64,000 bases of DNA from Oscillospiraceae bacterium (GCA_902362965.1 CABIYQ010000003.1:124001-188000), one strand, 5' to 3'. Positions 36,733-44,686 are shown, counted from the stretch's first letter. The notes: generated from the sequence alone by a model not told the origin. Program-made: numbers and translations.

Positions 36733-38194
36733 TTTTTCTTTTCCCTCCCTTACGCTTTTTGTGCTTTTTAATATTACCGATAATATTGTCATAAGGTATA
36801 TAAACTGCCGCTGCCGAAACAACTAGATATGCTGCTATGAGAATTAATTCAATAGCTAATATTATATTTACAGAATCTTTTATAGACGATTTTATTACAT
36901 AAAACACCGATTCTGTAGCAGGCGATAATATTTTATATGCATTTGAAAACAAAACTTCTTCAAAATATTCCGTAGCTGTAATATTAACGGCTTCCAACAT
37001 AGTATGAATTTTATTATTCAACTTTTCAAAATCTTTTTCGACCAGTTCAGAAACTCCTGATTTTTGTGTTCCGCTTTTAAGTGAATTTATACGATTTTCA
37101 TAAAGACTTATATTTTGCTCGCATGTTGATAAATTAGTTTCTGCCCTTACTTTATCATCTATCATATTATCATATGTATCAGACGATTGATTAAGAGTCG
37201 CATTAGAACCGTCAGTAGCATTGCCGAATATCAAAATAGAATTCTTTTCATAATTACTGATAGTATCATTGATTGACTGAAGCCTTTCCTTATATATATT
37301 TTTTGATCTTGTAAGCTCCTCAATCTTAAATTCATAATTTGCAATAAGATTTTCTTTATCCTTCGTTACATTATTATAAACAATATATGACAGAATCATA
37401 TCCAGATCTTCTGTTCTTATTGTTTCAATAGACTGCGACAAATCAGCAAAAGTATATCCGCTTTGATCTGAACGAAAACGAATATTATCGTGTTTAGCCA
37501 GATCATCAATATATTCCTTCAGTGACTTAAGCGACGAATCAAAAACCGATACTGCGTCTACATAGTCATAATCGTTATAATCAATTGAAATCACTGCATT
37601 TTCCAGTGATTTATTATATCCATAGTTTTCAAAAAATTGATTACTGTATTCTTCAGTAAGACGATTTAAAAATAAAACGCTGTCCTTACGGCTCAATCCT
37701 GCCTTACGGCAATCTAATTCAATGGAATACTGGGTAGGATAATATGTACTATCCTGAATATTTTTAGATGAAACTATTTCATCAGAATCATAAACCGGTG
37801 TATAACTGGTTATTCTATCAATAACATCTGAAGGTACAAGTCCTGAAATTGCAATATTATTATAGATTGCTTCAGGGTCTGCTTCGGACATTCCAAGATC
37901 ATCTAAACATTTTTCAATTAAAGTTCTAGATTTTATCTCGTTTACATCAAATTTATTTCCCAAAGGATCCATTCCCGCTTCAATACCGTCATAACTAAAA
38001 TTAACTAAAACAGATACCTGTCCGTTAATAATATTAATTGTAATGCTATATCCTAAAACAGCAGCTGCCAGCACCATTGCAGCTATGAGCCACGGTATAA
38101 AATACTTTTTTAATTTTTTAAAAAAGTCCTTTGCAGATAAAACAGAACAGACATCTGTTTTATCTGAGGATTGTTTTCTTTTTATCTCCCGCAT
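36725..38194 (-). CDS. Wzz-like two-helix coiled-coil membrane protein (copy 1)
   Basis: 489 residues with the same layout as its neighbour: N-terminal helix (about 33-55), FDVNEIKSRTLIEKCL segment, DYNDYDYVDAVSVFDSSL, a coiled-coil region (about 285-390), a second helix (about 430-460) and a very basic tail. Function unknown; the topology suggests a scaffold for surface polymer synthesis or transport. ATG 38194 is chosen, 5 bases after GGAGG; an ATG at 38206 forms part of that ribosome site. A candidate structured RNA with a terminator lies upstream (38305-38445). Confidence 0.72.
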   Translation of the reverse strand: MREIKRKQSSDKTDVCSVLSAKDFFKKLKKYFIPWLIAAMVLAAAVLGYSITINIINGQVSVLVNFSYDGIEAGMDPLGNKFDVNEIKSRTLIEKCLDDLGMSEADPEAIYNNIAISGLVPSDVIDRITSYTPVYDSDEIVSSKNIQDSTYYPTQYSIELDCRKAGLSRKDSVLFLNRLTEEYSNQFFENYGYNKSLENAVISIDYNDYDYVDAVSVFDSSLKSLKEYIDDLAKHDNIRFRSDQSGYTFADLSQSIETIRTEDLDMILSYIVYNNVTKDKENLIANYEFKIEELTRSKNIYKERLQSINDTISNYEKNSILIFGNATDGSNATLNQSSDTYDNMIDDKVRAETNLSTCEQNISLYENRINSLKSGTQKSGVSELVEKDFEKLNNKIHTMLEAVNITATEYFEEVLFSNAYKILSPATESVFYVIKSSIKDSVNIILAIELILIAAYLVVSAAAVYIPYDNIIGNIKKHKKRKGGKRKNG

Positions 38195-38304
38195 TTTAAC
38201 CTCCATACAAATATATTATCAAAATTTCTGTTTTTATTTAGAACTTACGGTGTTTATTATATCACATATAATCTTTTCATGTCAAGAAATTATGAATATG
38301 TTGT

Positions 38305-38445
38305 TTTTGGAAAATAAAAAAGACGGTTTTACCCGTCTTTAAAACTTTGTTCCCTGCAAGCGCAGACGGCTTACTGCTGTAAGCCGTCTGAATCCAAAAA
38401 CATTCTCGCTCAAGAGGACATCGTCTGTGGTTATATATAAATACA
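38305..38445 (-). ncRNA. Candidate structured RNA upstream of the Wzz-like genes
   Basis: Read leftward: a helix TGAGCG (38412-38407) / CGCTTG (38362-38357) encloses a perfect 12-bp hairpin (38390-38379 with 38374-38363, loop AGCA). An 8-bp terminator hairpin (38340-38333 / 38326-38319) then ends in TTTTTTATTTT. No known family was recognised. It could be a small RNA or a leader attenuator for the gene pair that begins about 110 bases downstream. Boundaries are approximate. Confidence 0.5.
38319..38340 (-). terminator. Terminator closing the candidate RNA
   Basis: AAAGACGG / CCGTCTTT stem with a 6-base loop; the minus strand continues with a long T-run, whereas the plus strand continues with AAAAC, so it works leftward. 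Confidence 0.75.
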
Positions 38446-38447
38446 AC

Positions 38448-38663
38448 TCACAAAATTATTTCATCCTTTTCTTTGTCATACTTAAGTATACGGTGATAAC
38501 ATTCAGTAAATTCCGAATCCTTATAATATCGGCTGGCGGATCTTTTATGTACAAACCTTTTAGATATATCCGGAAAATGAACCGCTATTCTTTTAGAGTA
38601 CATATACAGCTTTTCTCCGCCTACACATACTTCTATTATATAGTATATATTTTCTTCATTCAT
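38448..38663 (-). CDS. Small hypothetical protein, 71 residues
   Basis: Starts MNEENIYYIIEVCVGGEKLY. Soluble, rich in Tyr, Lys and Glu, one Cys in the strand EVCVGGEKLYMYSKR, with no recognised domain. An AGGAG site 9 bases before the ATG supports it being a real gene. It stands between two candidate RNAs and ends about 8 bases before the leftward RNA candidate begins, so it may be the coding part of the same transcript. Function unknown. Confidence 0.6.
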   Translation of the reverse strand: MNEENIYYIIEVCVGGEKLYMYSKRIAVHFPDISKRFVHKRSASRYYKDSEFTECYHRILKYDKEKDEIIL

Positions 38664-38809
38664 ATTTTATACTCCTGTAATAATTATAACTTACTTTTAT
38701 ATTGTATCATATTTCGGCAAAAAGCACAATATATTTTTGGAATTTTTTGTTAAATAAAATTTAAATATTTCCATGTTGCAATTTATGATTTTCAGCATAC
38801 ACTAAAAAT

Positions 38810-38943
38810 AAGCAGGTATTCCGTTCCGCTTCAGGATACCGGATGTGGCTTATATGCCCTTAGAAAAGCTTCGGCGTCCGGAACCGAACATCTGCTTTGA
38901 TATATATTTACTGCGGTAATTTAATAATTACCGCAGTTTTTTT
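38810..38943 (+). ncRNA. Candidate structured RNA downstream of spoIIID, opposite strand
   Basis: AAGCAG (38810-38815) pairs with CTGCTT (38892-38897), and GTTCCG (38823-38828) with CGGAAC (38879-38884), giving a closed rod. An alternative helix CCGGATGT (38839-38846) / GCGTCCGG (38874-38881) shares bases with it. A strong terminator follows (38910-38943). No open frame with a ribosome site. SRP RNA, tmRNA, 6S and common riboswitch cores were considered and not matched. The 5' end is not defined. Confidence 0.45.
38910..38943 (+). terminator. Terminator overlapping the spoIIID 3' end
   Basis: Perfect 12-bp stem ACTGCGGTAATT (38910-38921) / AATTACCGCAGT (38926-38937), loop TAAT, followed by seven Ts on the plus strand. 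On the minus strand it contains the last codons and stop of spoIIID. Confidence 0.8.
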
Positions 38944-39202
38944 CATTTTTTCTTGCAATTTCCTCATATTTTTTCTTAGTTGCCATTCCTCCCCTTATAT
39001 GACGCTCCTGTTTGTTTTTTTCAAGTATTTTTTTTACCTCTGAATAAAGCTGAGGCTGTATTTTTATCAATCTCTCACTCACATCTTTATGTACTGTACT
39101 TTTACTGATTCCGAATTTCTTTGCTGTTGCCCTTACGGTAGCATTGTTATCCAATATGTATTGTCCCAATATTATTGCTCTGTCATTCGGCTGCCCCTTC
39201 AA
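38921..39202 (-). CDS. spoIIID: Sporulation transcription factor SpoIIID
   Basis: 93 residues. The helix-turn-helix TVRATAKKFGISKSTVHKDV (about 22-41) and the basic C-terminal HIRGGMATKKKYEE stretch match SpoIIID, the mother-cell regulator active with sigma-E. Its presence suggests a sporulating or formerly sporulating lineage. The start is a TTG at 39202, with GGAG (39214-39211) 8 bases upstream; a GTG at 39211 is followed in frame by TGA, so it cannot be used. Confidence 0.93.
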   Translation of the reverse strand: MKGQPNDRAIILGQYILDNNATVRATAKKFGISKSTVHKDVSERLIKIQPQLYSEVKKILEKNKQERHIRGGMATKKKYEEIARKNEKNCGNY

Positions 39203-39457
39203 TCAACTCACTCCAATGCACTTTTTGTTAATTATATGCATCGGTTTTGAAATTTATTATTAATGATAAAATTTACGGCATCTTTCCGTCCGCAAACATA
39301 AAATACAGTCCTAAGCACAAATATCATCATGCCAAATAATTGTAATTTAAAATAATATTTAGTTTTAAAAACTCATAAAATTTTAATAAATACACTCTTT
39401 AAATTTATGCAAATTTCCAAAGTTTATATAAAATATTATACTTTATATGTACAGGAC

Positions 39458-39486
39458 TTGACATTTTGGTTAGATTATGCTAATCT
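39458..39486 (+). promoter_or_regulatory. Promoter of feoA operon
   Basis: TTGACA (39458-39463), 17-base spacer, TAATCT (39481-39486). The -10 box lies inside a palindromic operator. Confidence 0.75.
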
Positions 39487-39488
39487 AA
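39470..39488 (+). promoter_or_regulatory. Operator 1 at feoA (metal-regulator-like palindrome)
   Basis: TTAGATTA-TGC-TAATCTAA, a perfect 8-bp inverted repeat over the -10 box. Its length and arms recall DtxR/IdeR boxes; it also contains the shared core GTTAG-N6-CTAA from 39469. Confidence 0.65.
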
Positions 39489-39499
39489 ATAGTACAAAG

Positions 39500-39515
39500 G
39501 TTAGCAAAATCTAAC
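39500..39515 (+). promoter_or_regulatory. Operator 2 at feoA
   Basis: GTTAG-CAAAAT-CTAAC, a second copy of the same core just after the predicted transcription start. Confidence 0.6.
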
Positions 39516-39547
39516 TATTAATTTGCTTGCTGTATCAGGAGGAAAAA

Positions 39548-39760
39548 ATGATGCCTTTAACATTTGCAAACGCAGGAGAAGAAAATATAATAAAAAAAGT
39601 CGGCGGCAATCCGGAAACGAAAAAATTTCTGGAAAACCTTGGCTTTGTTGCCGGAAGTACCGTTACGGTGATAAATGAATCCGGCGGAAACGTAATAGTT
39701 AATATTAAAGAATCAAGAGTTGCGGTTTCAAAAGAAATGGCAAGCAGAATTATGATATAA
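39548..39760 (+). CDS. feoA: FeoA domain protein (first copy)
   Basis: 70 residues, an SH3-like FeoA domain (LENLGFVAGSTVTVINESGG, IKESRVAVSKEMASRI) that supports the Fe2+ transporter FeoB in the cytoplasm. The AGGAGG site at 39537-39542 allows ATG 39548 or the next codon 39551. First gene of feoA-feoA-feoB, separated by 19 bases from the second copy, as often seen in Firmicutes. Confidence 0.92.
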   Translation: MMPLTFANAGEENIIKKVGGNPETKKFLENLGFVAGSTVTVINESGGNVIVNIKESRVAVSKEMASRIMI

Positions 39761-39779
39761 TTTTAATGGAGGAGAAAAA

Positions 39780-39998
39780 ATGACATTAAAAAATGCTAAA
39801 GTCGGTCAAACCGTTAAAGTAAAAAAACTAAACGGTGAAGGCGCTGTCAAGCGCAGAATTATGGATATGGGAATCACAAAAGGAACAGAAGTATACATAA
39901 GAAAGGTAGCGCCGCTCGGTGATCCTATTGAAGTAACAGTCAGAGGATACGAACTATCGCTTAGAAAAGCAGACGCTGAAATGATTGAAACGGAATAA
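39780..39998 (+). CDS. feoA: FeoA domain protein (second copy)
   Basis: 72 residues with LNGEGAVKRRIMDMGITKGT and APLGDPIEVTVRGYELSLRK, a canonical FeoA sequence and closer to the standard than the first copy. GGAGG lies 7 bases before the ATG. Its stop codon forms the loop of a terminator-like hairpin, so transcription into feoB may be partly reduced or depend on a second promoter. Confidence 0.94.
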   Translation: MTLKNAKVGQTVKVKKLNGEGAVKRRIMDMGITKGTEVYIRKVAPLGDPIEVTVRGYELSLRKADAEMIETE

Positions 39999-40013
39999 TT
40001 CCGTTTTATTTTT
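39988..40013 (+). terminator. Terminator-like hairpin between feoA and feoB
   Basis: AAACGGAA (39988-39995) / TTCCGTTT (39999-40006) with the stop codon TAA as loop, then TTATTTTTG. Confidence 0.6.
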
Positions 40014-40021
40014 GATATCAA

Positions 40022-40037
40022 GTTAGTATAAACTAAC
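40022..40037 (+). promoter_or_regulatory. Operator before feoB
   Basis: GTTAG-TATAAA-CTAAC inside a longer 8-bp inverted repeat (40020-40039), 22 bases before the feoB ATG. Same core as at feoA and pflB. Confidence 0.6.
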
Positions 40038-40058
40038 TTAGAAAGGATATATTGATTT

Positions 40059-42221
40059 ATGGAGATTAAAATTGCACTTGCAGGAAATCCAAACTGCGGT
40101 AAAACAACACTTTTTAATGCTCTGACCGGCGCAAATCAATTTGTGGGAAACTGGCCGGGCGTTACAGTTGAAAAGAAAGAGGGTAAGCTAAAAGGTCATA
40201 AAGATATTGTTATTACTGACCTTCCGGGTATATATTCACTTTCTCCCTACACCCTTGAAGAGGTCGTAGCCAGAAACTACCTTATAGGAGAAAGACCGGA
40301 CGCTATTTTGAACATTATTGATGGTACAAACCTTGAAAGAAACCTTTATCTTACAACACAGCTAGTAGAATTGGGAATCCCTGTTGTCATTGCGGTAAAT
40401 ATGATGGACATTGTAAGAAAAAACGGAGATAAAATTAATATTGCACAGCTTTCTAAAGAGCTTGGATGTGCAGTCTGCGAAATCTCCGCATTAAAAGGCA
40501 CCGGTATTAAGGAAGCTGCAGAAAAAGCAGTTGCAGCAGCAAAAGCTAAAGAAAGCACTGTTCCTCAGCACAGTTTCTGCGGATGCGTTGAACATGCGAT
40601 CGCACATATTGAAGAAGCATTTTTACATAATGTTCCTGAAGAACAGCAGAGATGGTATGCTATAAAAATATTTGAACGTGACGATAAGGTTCTGGAACAG
40701 CTTTCAATTCCTGAAGATGTCAAAAATCATATTGAAGAGGATATCGCTTCTGCCGAAAAGGAAATGGACGATGACGCAGAAAGCATTATTACCAATGAAC
40801 GTTATATTTACATAAGTTCAATAATAAAGGGTTGTTACAAAAAGAAAAATAAAGGCGGACTTACCGTATCTGATAAAATAGATAAAATAGTAACAAACCG
40901 TTTCCTTGCATTGCCGATTTTCGCAGTAGTTATGTTTATCGTTTATTATGTATCTATTACTACAGTAGGCGGTTGGGCTACTGACTGGACCAATGACAGT
41001 TTGTTTGGTGAAGAAAGTTGGAGTATTCCTACACTTCTGGGCAATTTGCTTGATAAGCTCAACTGTGCTGACTGGCTTTATGGCTTAATAATTGACGGTA
41101 TTGTCGGCGGTGTGGGCGCAGTACTGGGATTCGTACCTCAAATGCTTGTCCTGTTTATTTTCTTAGGATTCCTTGAAGCATGCGGATATATGGCAAGAGT
41201 TGCATTTGTAATGGATAGAATTTTCCGTAAATTTGGTCTTTCAGGTAAATCCTTTATTCCTATGCTTATCGGTACAGGATGTGGAATTCCGGGAATCATG
41301 GCAAGCCGTACAATTGAAAATGAACGTGACCGTCGTATGACGATTACAACAACTACTTTTATTCCATGCGGAGCAAAGTTACCGATTATCGGACTTATCG
41401 CAGGAGCACTTTTCGATAACTCCGGCTTAATTGCAGCATCTGCATATTTTGTGGGGATAGCAGCTATTATAATTTCAGGTATTATGCTTAAGAAAACTAA
41501 AATTTTTGCTGGAGATCCGGCACCGTTTGTAATGGAACTTCCTGCATATCACCTTCCAACAGTAGGAAACGTACTTCGTTCAATGTGGGAAAGAGGCTGG
41601 AGCTTTATCAAAAAAGCCGGTACAGTTATTCTCCTCTCAGCTATTGTACTTTGGTTCCTACAAAGCTTTGGATGGGAAAATGGCTTTGGCATGGTCGAAG
41701 ATCTTGATAATTCCGTTCTTGCAAAAATCGGTAAGGGATTTGCATGGATATTTGCACCTCTTGGATGGGGTGAATGGAAAGCTGCTGTTGCTACTGTTAC
41801 AGGTCTTATTGCAAAAGAAAATGTTGTCACTACTTTCGGTCAGCTATTCCACTTTGCAGGAGAAGAACTGTCGGAAAACGGTGATGAGATCTGGAGTGAA
41901 GTTTCAACATACTTTACAGCTCTTTCAGCTTACTCATTCTTAGTATTCAATCTACTCTGTGCACCATGCTTTGCCGCAATGGGTGCTATCAAACGTGAAA
42001 TGAACAGTGCTAAGTGGACATTGTTCGCAATCGGATATCAATGTGTATTTGCTTACGCTGTTTCATTGATAATTTATCAGGTAGGCAGTATTTTTACAGG
42101 AAACGTAAATGTTTTCGGTTTAATTGTTGCACTGATCCTTATAGCATTTATTATATACATGCTAGTAAGACCGTATAAGGAAAGCAATAAGCTTACCGCA
42201 AAAGTAAGAATCAAATCATAA
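40059..42221 (+). CDS. feoB: Ferrous iron transporter FeoB
   Basis: 720 residues. The N-terminal GTPase has G1 GNPNCGKTT (9-17), G3 DLPG and G4 NMMD; a helical spacer (about 160-270) follows, then the membrane domain with the two Gate motifs (MLIGTGCGIPGIMASRTIEN and the later APCFAAMGAIKREM region). Imports Fe2+ across the membrane. Preceded by two feoA genes and followed by a small Cys-rich partner. Ribosome site AAAGGA about 12 bases upstream. Expected to be induced when iron is low. Confidence 0.97.
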   Translation: MEIKIALAGNPNCGKTTLFNALTGANQFVGNWPGVTVEKKEGKLKGHKDIVITDLPGIYSLSPYTLEEVVARNYLIGERPDAILNIIDGTNLERNLYLTTQLVELGIPVVIAVNMMDIVRKNGDKINIAQLSKELGCAVCEISALKGTGIKEAAEKAVAAAKAKESTVPQHSFCGCVEHAIAHIEEAFLHNVPEEQQRWYAIKIFERDDKVLEQLSIPEDVKNHIEEDIASAEKEMDDDAESIITNERYIYISSIIKGCYKKKNKGGLTVSDKIDKIVTNRFLALPIFAVVMFIVYYVSITTVGGWATDWTNDSLFGEESWSIPTLLGNLLDKLNCADWLYGLIIDGIVGGVGAVLGFVPQMLVLFIFLGFLEACGYMARVAFVMDRIFRKFGLSGKSFIPMLIGTGCGIPGIMASRTIENERDRRMTITTTTFIPCGAKLPIIGLIAGALFDNSGLIAASAYFVGIAAIIISGIMLKKTKIFAGDPAPFVMELPAYHLPTVGNVLRSMWERGWSFIKKAGTVILLSAIVLWFLQSFGWENGFGMVEDLDNSVLAKIGKGFAWIFAPLGWGEWKAAVATVTGLIAKENVVTTFGQLFHFAGEELSENGDEIWSEVSTYFTALSAYSFLVFNLLCAPCFAAMGAIKREMNSAKWTLFAIGYQCVFAYAVSLIIYQVGSIFTGNVNVFGLIVALILIAFIIYMLVRPYKESNKLTAKVRIKS

Positions 42222-42286
42222 ACAGTAATTATATAAACGGGCGGTAATTTTTACTGTCCGTTTAGCATATATTCAGAGGTGAGATT

Positions 42287-42466
42287 ATGATTAATTTTTT
42301 AGTAAATAATATCGGCACAATTATCGTTGCCTTGATTATTTTAATAATCGTTTCTTTAATTATAACAAAACTAATCAGAGATAAAAAGAAAGGCAAAAAC
42401 TCCTGCGGATGCGGATGTGAAAATTGTCCAAGTGCGGGAATATGTCATAAAATAGATAAAACTTAA
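42287..42466 (+). CDS. FeoB-associated Cys-rich membrane protein
   Basis: 59 residues: one membrane helix (about 10-29) then a basic turn and a CGCGCENCPSAGIC motif with five cysteines from residue 40 on. This is the small protein usually encoded just after feoB in Firmicutes; it may hand over iron or modulate the channel, but its role is unproven. AGAGGTGAG precedes the ATG. Last gene of the feo operon before the terminator. Confidence 0.9.
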   Translation: MINFLVNNIGTIIVALIILIIVSLIITKLIRDKKKGKNSCGCGCENCPSAGICHKIDKT

Positions 42467-42480
42467 AATCATAAATAAAT

Positions 42481-42526
42481 GCTTGCAAACTAAACTACGG
42501 AATTTATGTTTGCAAGCTATTTTTTA
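42481..42526 (+). terminator. Terminator of the feo operon
   Basis: 10-bp stem GCTTGCAAAC (42481-42490) / GTTTGCAAGC (42508-42517), then TATTTTTTA. Confidence 0.85.
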
Positions 42527-42557
42527 TGTTATTCATGTTTATTAACGTATAGTATAC

Positions 42558-42587
42558 AAAAAAACAAGCCCATAAAGGGCTTGTTTT
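42558..42587 (-). terminator. Terminator of the PASTA pseudokinase gene
   Basis: 11-bp stem AAAACAAGCCC / GGGCTTGTTTT (42561-42571, 42577-42587), T-run on the minus strand. Confidence 0.85.
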
Positions 42588-42589
42588 AA

Positions 42590-44482
42590 TTACTCAACTA
42601 CCGCCTGCGAATCATTGTTCACAGGTTCCTCAGGATTATCAGCCAGAGCCTCTGTAGGTTCTTCCGTTGGCTCTTCTGTAGGAGCCTCTGTAGGTTCTTC
42701 TGTTGTTTCTTCAGGATTATCAGCATAATAAATCGTCAGAACTTCATCAGAATCCAAATCTATTTCACTTCCCGGATCAGGTGAAACACGTATTACATAT
42801 CCGTTTTCATAATCAAAATTGATTTCAGAAACCTTAGTATACTCTATTCCACGTTCTTCTACAAGTTTAATATAATCATCAAGCTTCCAATTTTCAAATT
42901 CAGGAACATAAGCTCTGGTTTTACCGCTGCTGACCTTAACTTTAATTGTCATGCCTTCTTTAATAGGCTGACCTATTTCAATTTCCTGCCAGAAAATAAT
43001 TTCTTTCGGATAATCGGCATTTTCTTCATAAGTAGCTTCTAAAGTTACATTATATTTCTTTTCAAAATTTTCCTTTATATCCTCATATTTTTTATTTACA
43101 AGGCTAGGCATTTTATTATCAGCTTCCGTTTCTTTTGTTTCTTCCTCAGTTATCTCTACAATATTATCCGTAACGGAGCTGCTGTCAGTCATGCTGCTTA
43201 CTGTATCACGAATATTTGAATTCTCATTTCCACCGCCGAAAAGCTTTACCATAATTACAATGATTACAAGAATAATGGCAACCAACAAAACGCCTATAAT
43301 TATCGGCATTTTTACTTTATCAAACGCAGATAAATTTTCATCTCCGCCTTCGACATCTCCATCGTCATAATCATCATAGTCATCGTAATCATCATAATCG
43401 TCATCATAATATTCATCATTCTGATTATAATCGTCATAAGGAGCATTATTCGCCATTTCCTGACTGCTTTCCATTATTCCGTTACGTGAAAGCGACAATG
43501 TCTGAGTCTTGCTGAATCCGGCAGCAGGCTGATCAAATAGTCTTGTTACTAACTCAGTTATAGTCGGTATTCTGTCTTCGCCGAGGATATTCATACCGTC
43601 CATAATAACATCAGAAACATGCTTTGGTATATTTGGATTAAGCTCCTGAGGAGTATACAGATTATCTCCTTCAAGCCTGATATTTGCAGGATCAGGTTTT
43701 GAACCGGTAAGTATCCTGTACAATACAGCACAGATACCGTATACATCTGTCCACGTTCCCTGACGACTTGCAGCTGAATACTGTTCAGGCGCTGCGTACC
43801 CGGGGAAAATTTCCGTTTTCAATTCAGTATTTATAGTCCGAACACCTGATATGCAAAAATCAGTCAGCTTAAGCTCGCCTTTATCGGTAACATAAATAGT
43901 TTCCGGACTGATTCCTCTGTGCAGAACTCCGGCATTATGTACAAGACTTAATGTTGTAAACAGCGGCGGAAACATTGCCGATACTTCACTCCAGCTAAGT
44001 TCTCCTGCATTTTCTTTCAAGTAATCAACCAGTTTAACTCCCTCTATGTATTCGTAAACCGCATATGTTGTATTATTTTCAGCAAACAAATCCAAGGTCG
44101 GAGTCAGATGACTGCTCAGGCTTCTCATTTTAGCTAAAGACTTATTCAGTTCAGTATATTCAGCCATTAATGCTTTATACTGTGCAAGATTATTATAATT
44201 AACACTGATAGTCGGTTTCCCTTTTACTCTCACGCAAAGTCCGTCAGGCATATATTCGTTAAGCAATACCTTGCAGCTTACTGCCGTATCATAAGCAATA
44301 TACGTTGCTCCTTGTCCGTTTGAACTAAGAAGCTGTCCTACGAGATATCTTTCATGAAGTATAGTTTCAGGAGCTATATATGCAGGAAGATACGGCGTGT
44401 TTTCAACATAACCGCACTTCGGACAAACCCGTGATGTACCCTTATATTCCATACATCCCATACAAAGTTTATTCTCAGACAT
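42590..44482 (-). CDS. Zinc-ribbon / PASTA protein with degenerate Ser/Thr kinase domain
   Basis: 630 residues. Order: zinc ribbon (C7, C10, C20, C23); kinase-like domain (about 44-320); acidic Asp/Tyr run (about 349-380); one membrane helix (393-415); two PASTA domains outside (about 458-525 and 528-592); Thr/Glu/Pro tail. The kinase keeps a possible ATP lysine (K71) and the metal Asp of DFG (D208, here DFC), but the catalytic HRDxKxxN reads HRGISPET (188-195): Asp, Lys and Asn are all replaced. It is therefore probably a pseudokinase that senses muropeptides with PASTA and works by binding. GGAGG precedes the ATG. Confidence 0.85.
   Translation of the reverse strand: MSENKLCMGCMEYKGTSRVCPKCGYVENTPYLPAYIAPETILHERYLVGQLLSSNGQGATYIAYDTAVSCKVLLNEYMPDGLCVRVKGKPTISVNYNNLAQYKALMAEYTELNKSLAKMRSLSSHLTPTLDLFAENNTTYAVYEYIEGVKLVDYLKENAGELSWSEVSAMFPPLFTTLSLVHNAGVLHRGISPETIYVTDKGELKLTDFCISGVRTINTELKTEIFPGYAAPEQYSAASRQGTWTDVYGICAVLYRILTGSKPDPANIRLEGDNLYTPQELNPNIPKHVSDVIMDGMNILGEDRIPTITELVTRLFDQPAAGFSKTQTLSLSRNGIMESSQEMANNAPYDDYNQNDEYYDDDYDDYDDYDDYDDGDVEGGDENLSAFDKVKMPIIIGVLLVAIILVIIVIMVKLFGGGNENSNIRDTVSSMTDSSSVTDNIVEITEEETKETEADNKMPSLVNKKYEDIKENFEKKYNVTLEATYEENADYPKEIIFWQEIEIGQPIKEGMTIKVKVSSGKTRAYVPEFENWKLDDYIKLVEERGIEYTKVSEINFDYENGYVIRVSPDPGSEIDLDSDEVLTIYYADNPEETTEEPTEAPTEEPTEEPTEALADNPEEPVNNDSQAVVE
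43361..43440 (-). repeat. Low-complexity Asp/Tyr codon repeat
   Basis: GAY/TAY codons repeat here in the pseudokinase gene and encode an acidic linker before the membrane helix. Prone to length variation. Confidence 0.7.
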
Positions 44483-44686
44483 TAAAAGCCTCCATAAGCA
44501 AATTTAATTTATTGCAGTTTAATTTCTAGTGTTTTATCAATACCCTAAATTATTTTATCAGTTATCCGGTTAGTTGTCAATATTTTAGCCGCCTAAACCT
44601 TCAGTTGTTTAAGAATTGTATTAATTCTGTAATCTTTTTTAATCATTTATAAATAGAAAAAAGAAAATTTTGTAAAACTATATCAG

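Larger units (their letters stand above)
39203..39547. other. Divergent intergenic region spoIIID / feo
   Basis: 345 bp of AT-rich sequence. It carries the feo promoter with its operators (39458-39515) near the right end. The rest, including whatever promoter drives spoIIID, shows no open frame or clear motif. Confidence 0.6.

Noticed and set aside
36644..36826. Short rightward frame at the Wzz-like gene junction
   Set aside because: No ribosome site and lies antisense to two well-supported genes.
38810..38943. SRP RNA, 6S RNA, tmRNA or known riboswitch
   Set aside because: The element is too short for 6S or tmRNA, and none of the conserved cores I know (such as the SRP GGAAG-type loop or c-di-GMP aptamer sequences) is present on either strand.
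43361..43440. CRISPR-like or satellite repeat
   Set aside because: The repetition comes from Asp/Tyr codons in an acidic linker; there are no spacers and no cas genes.
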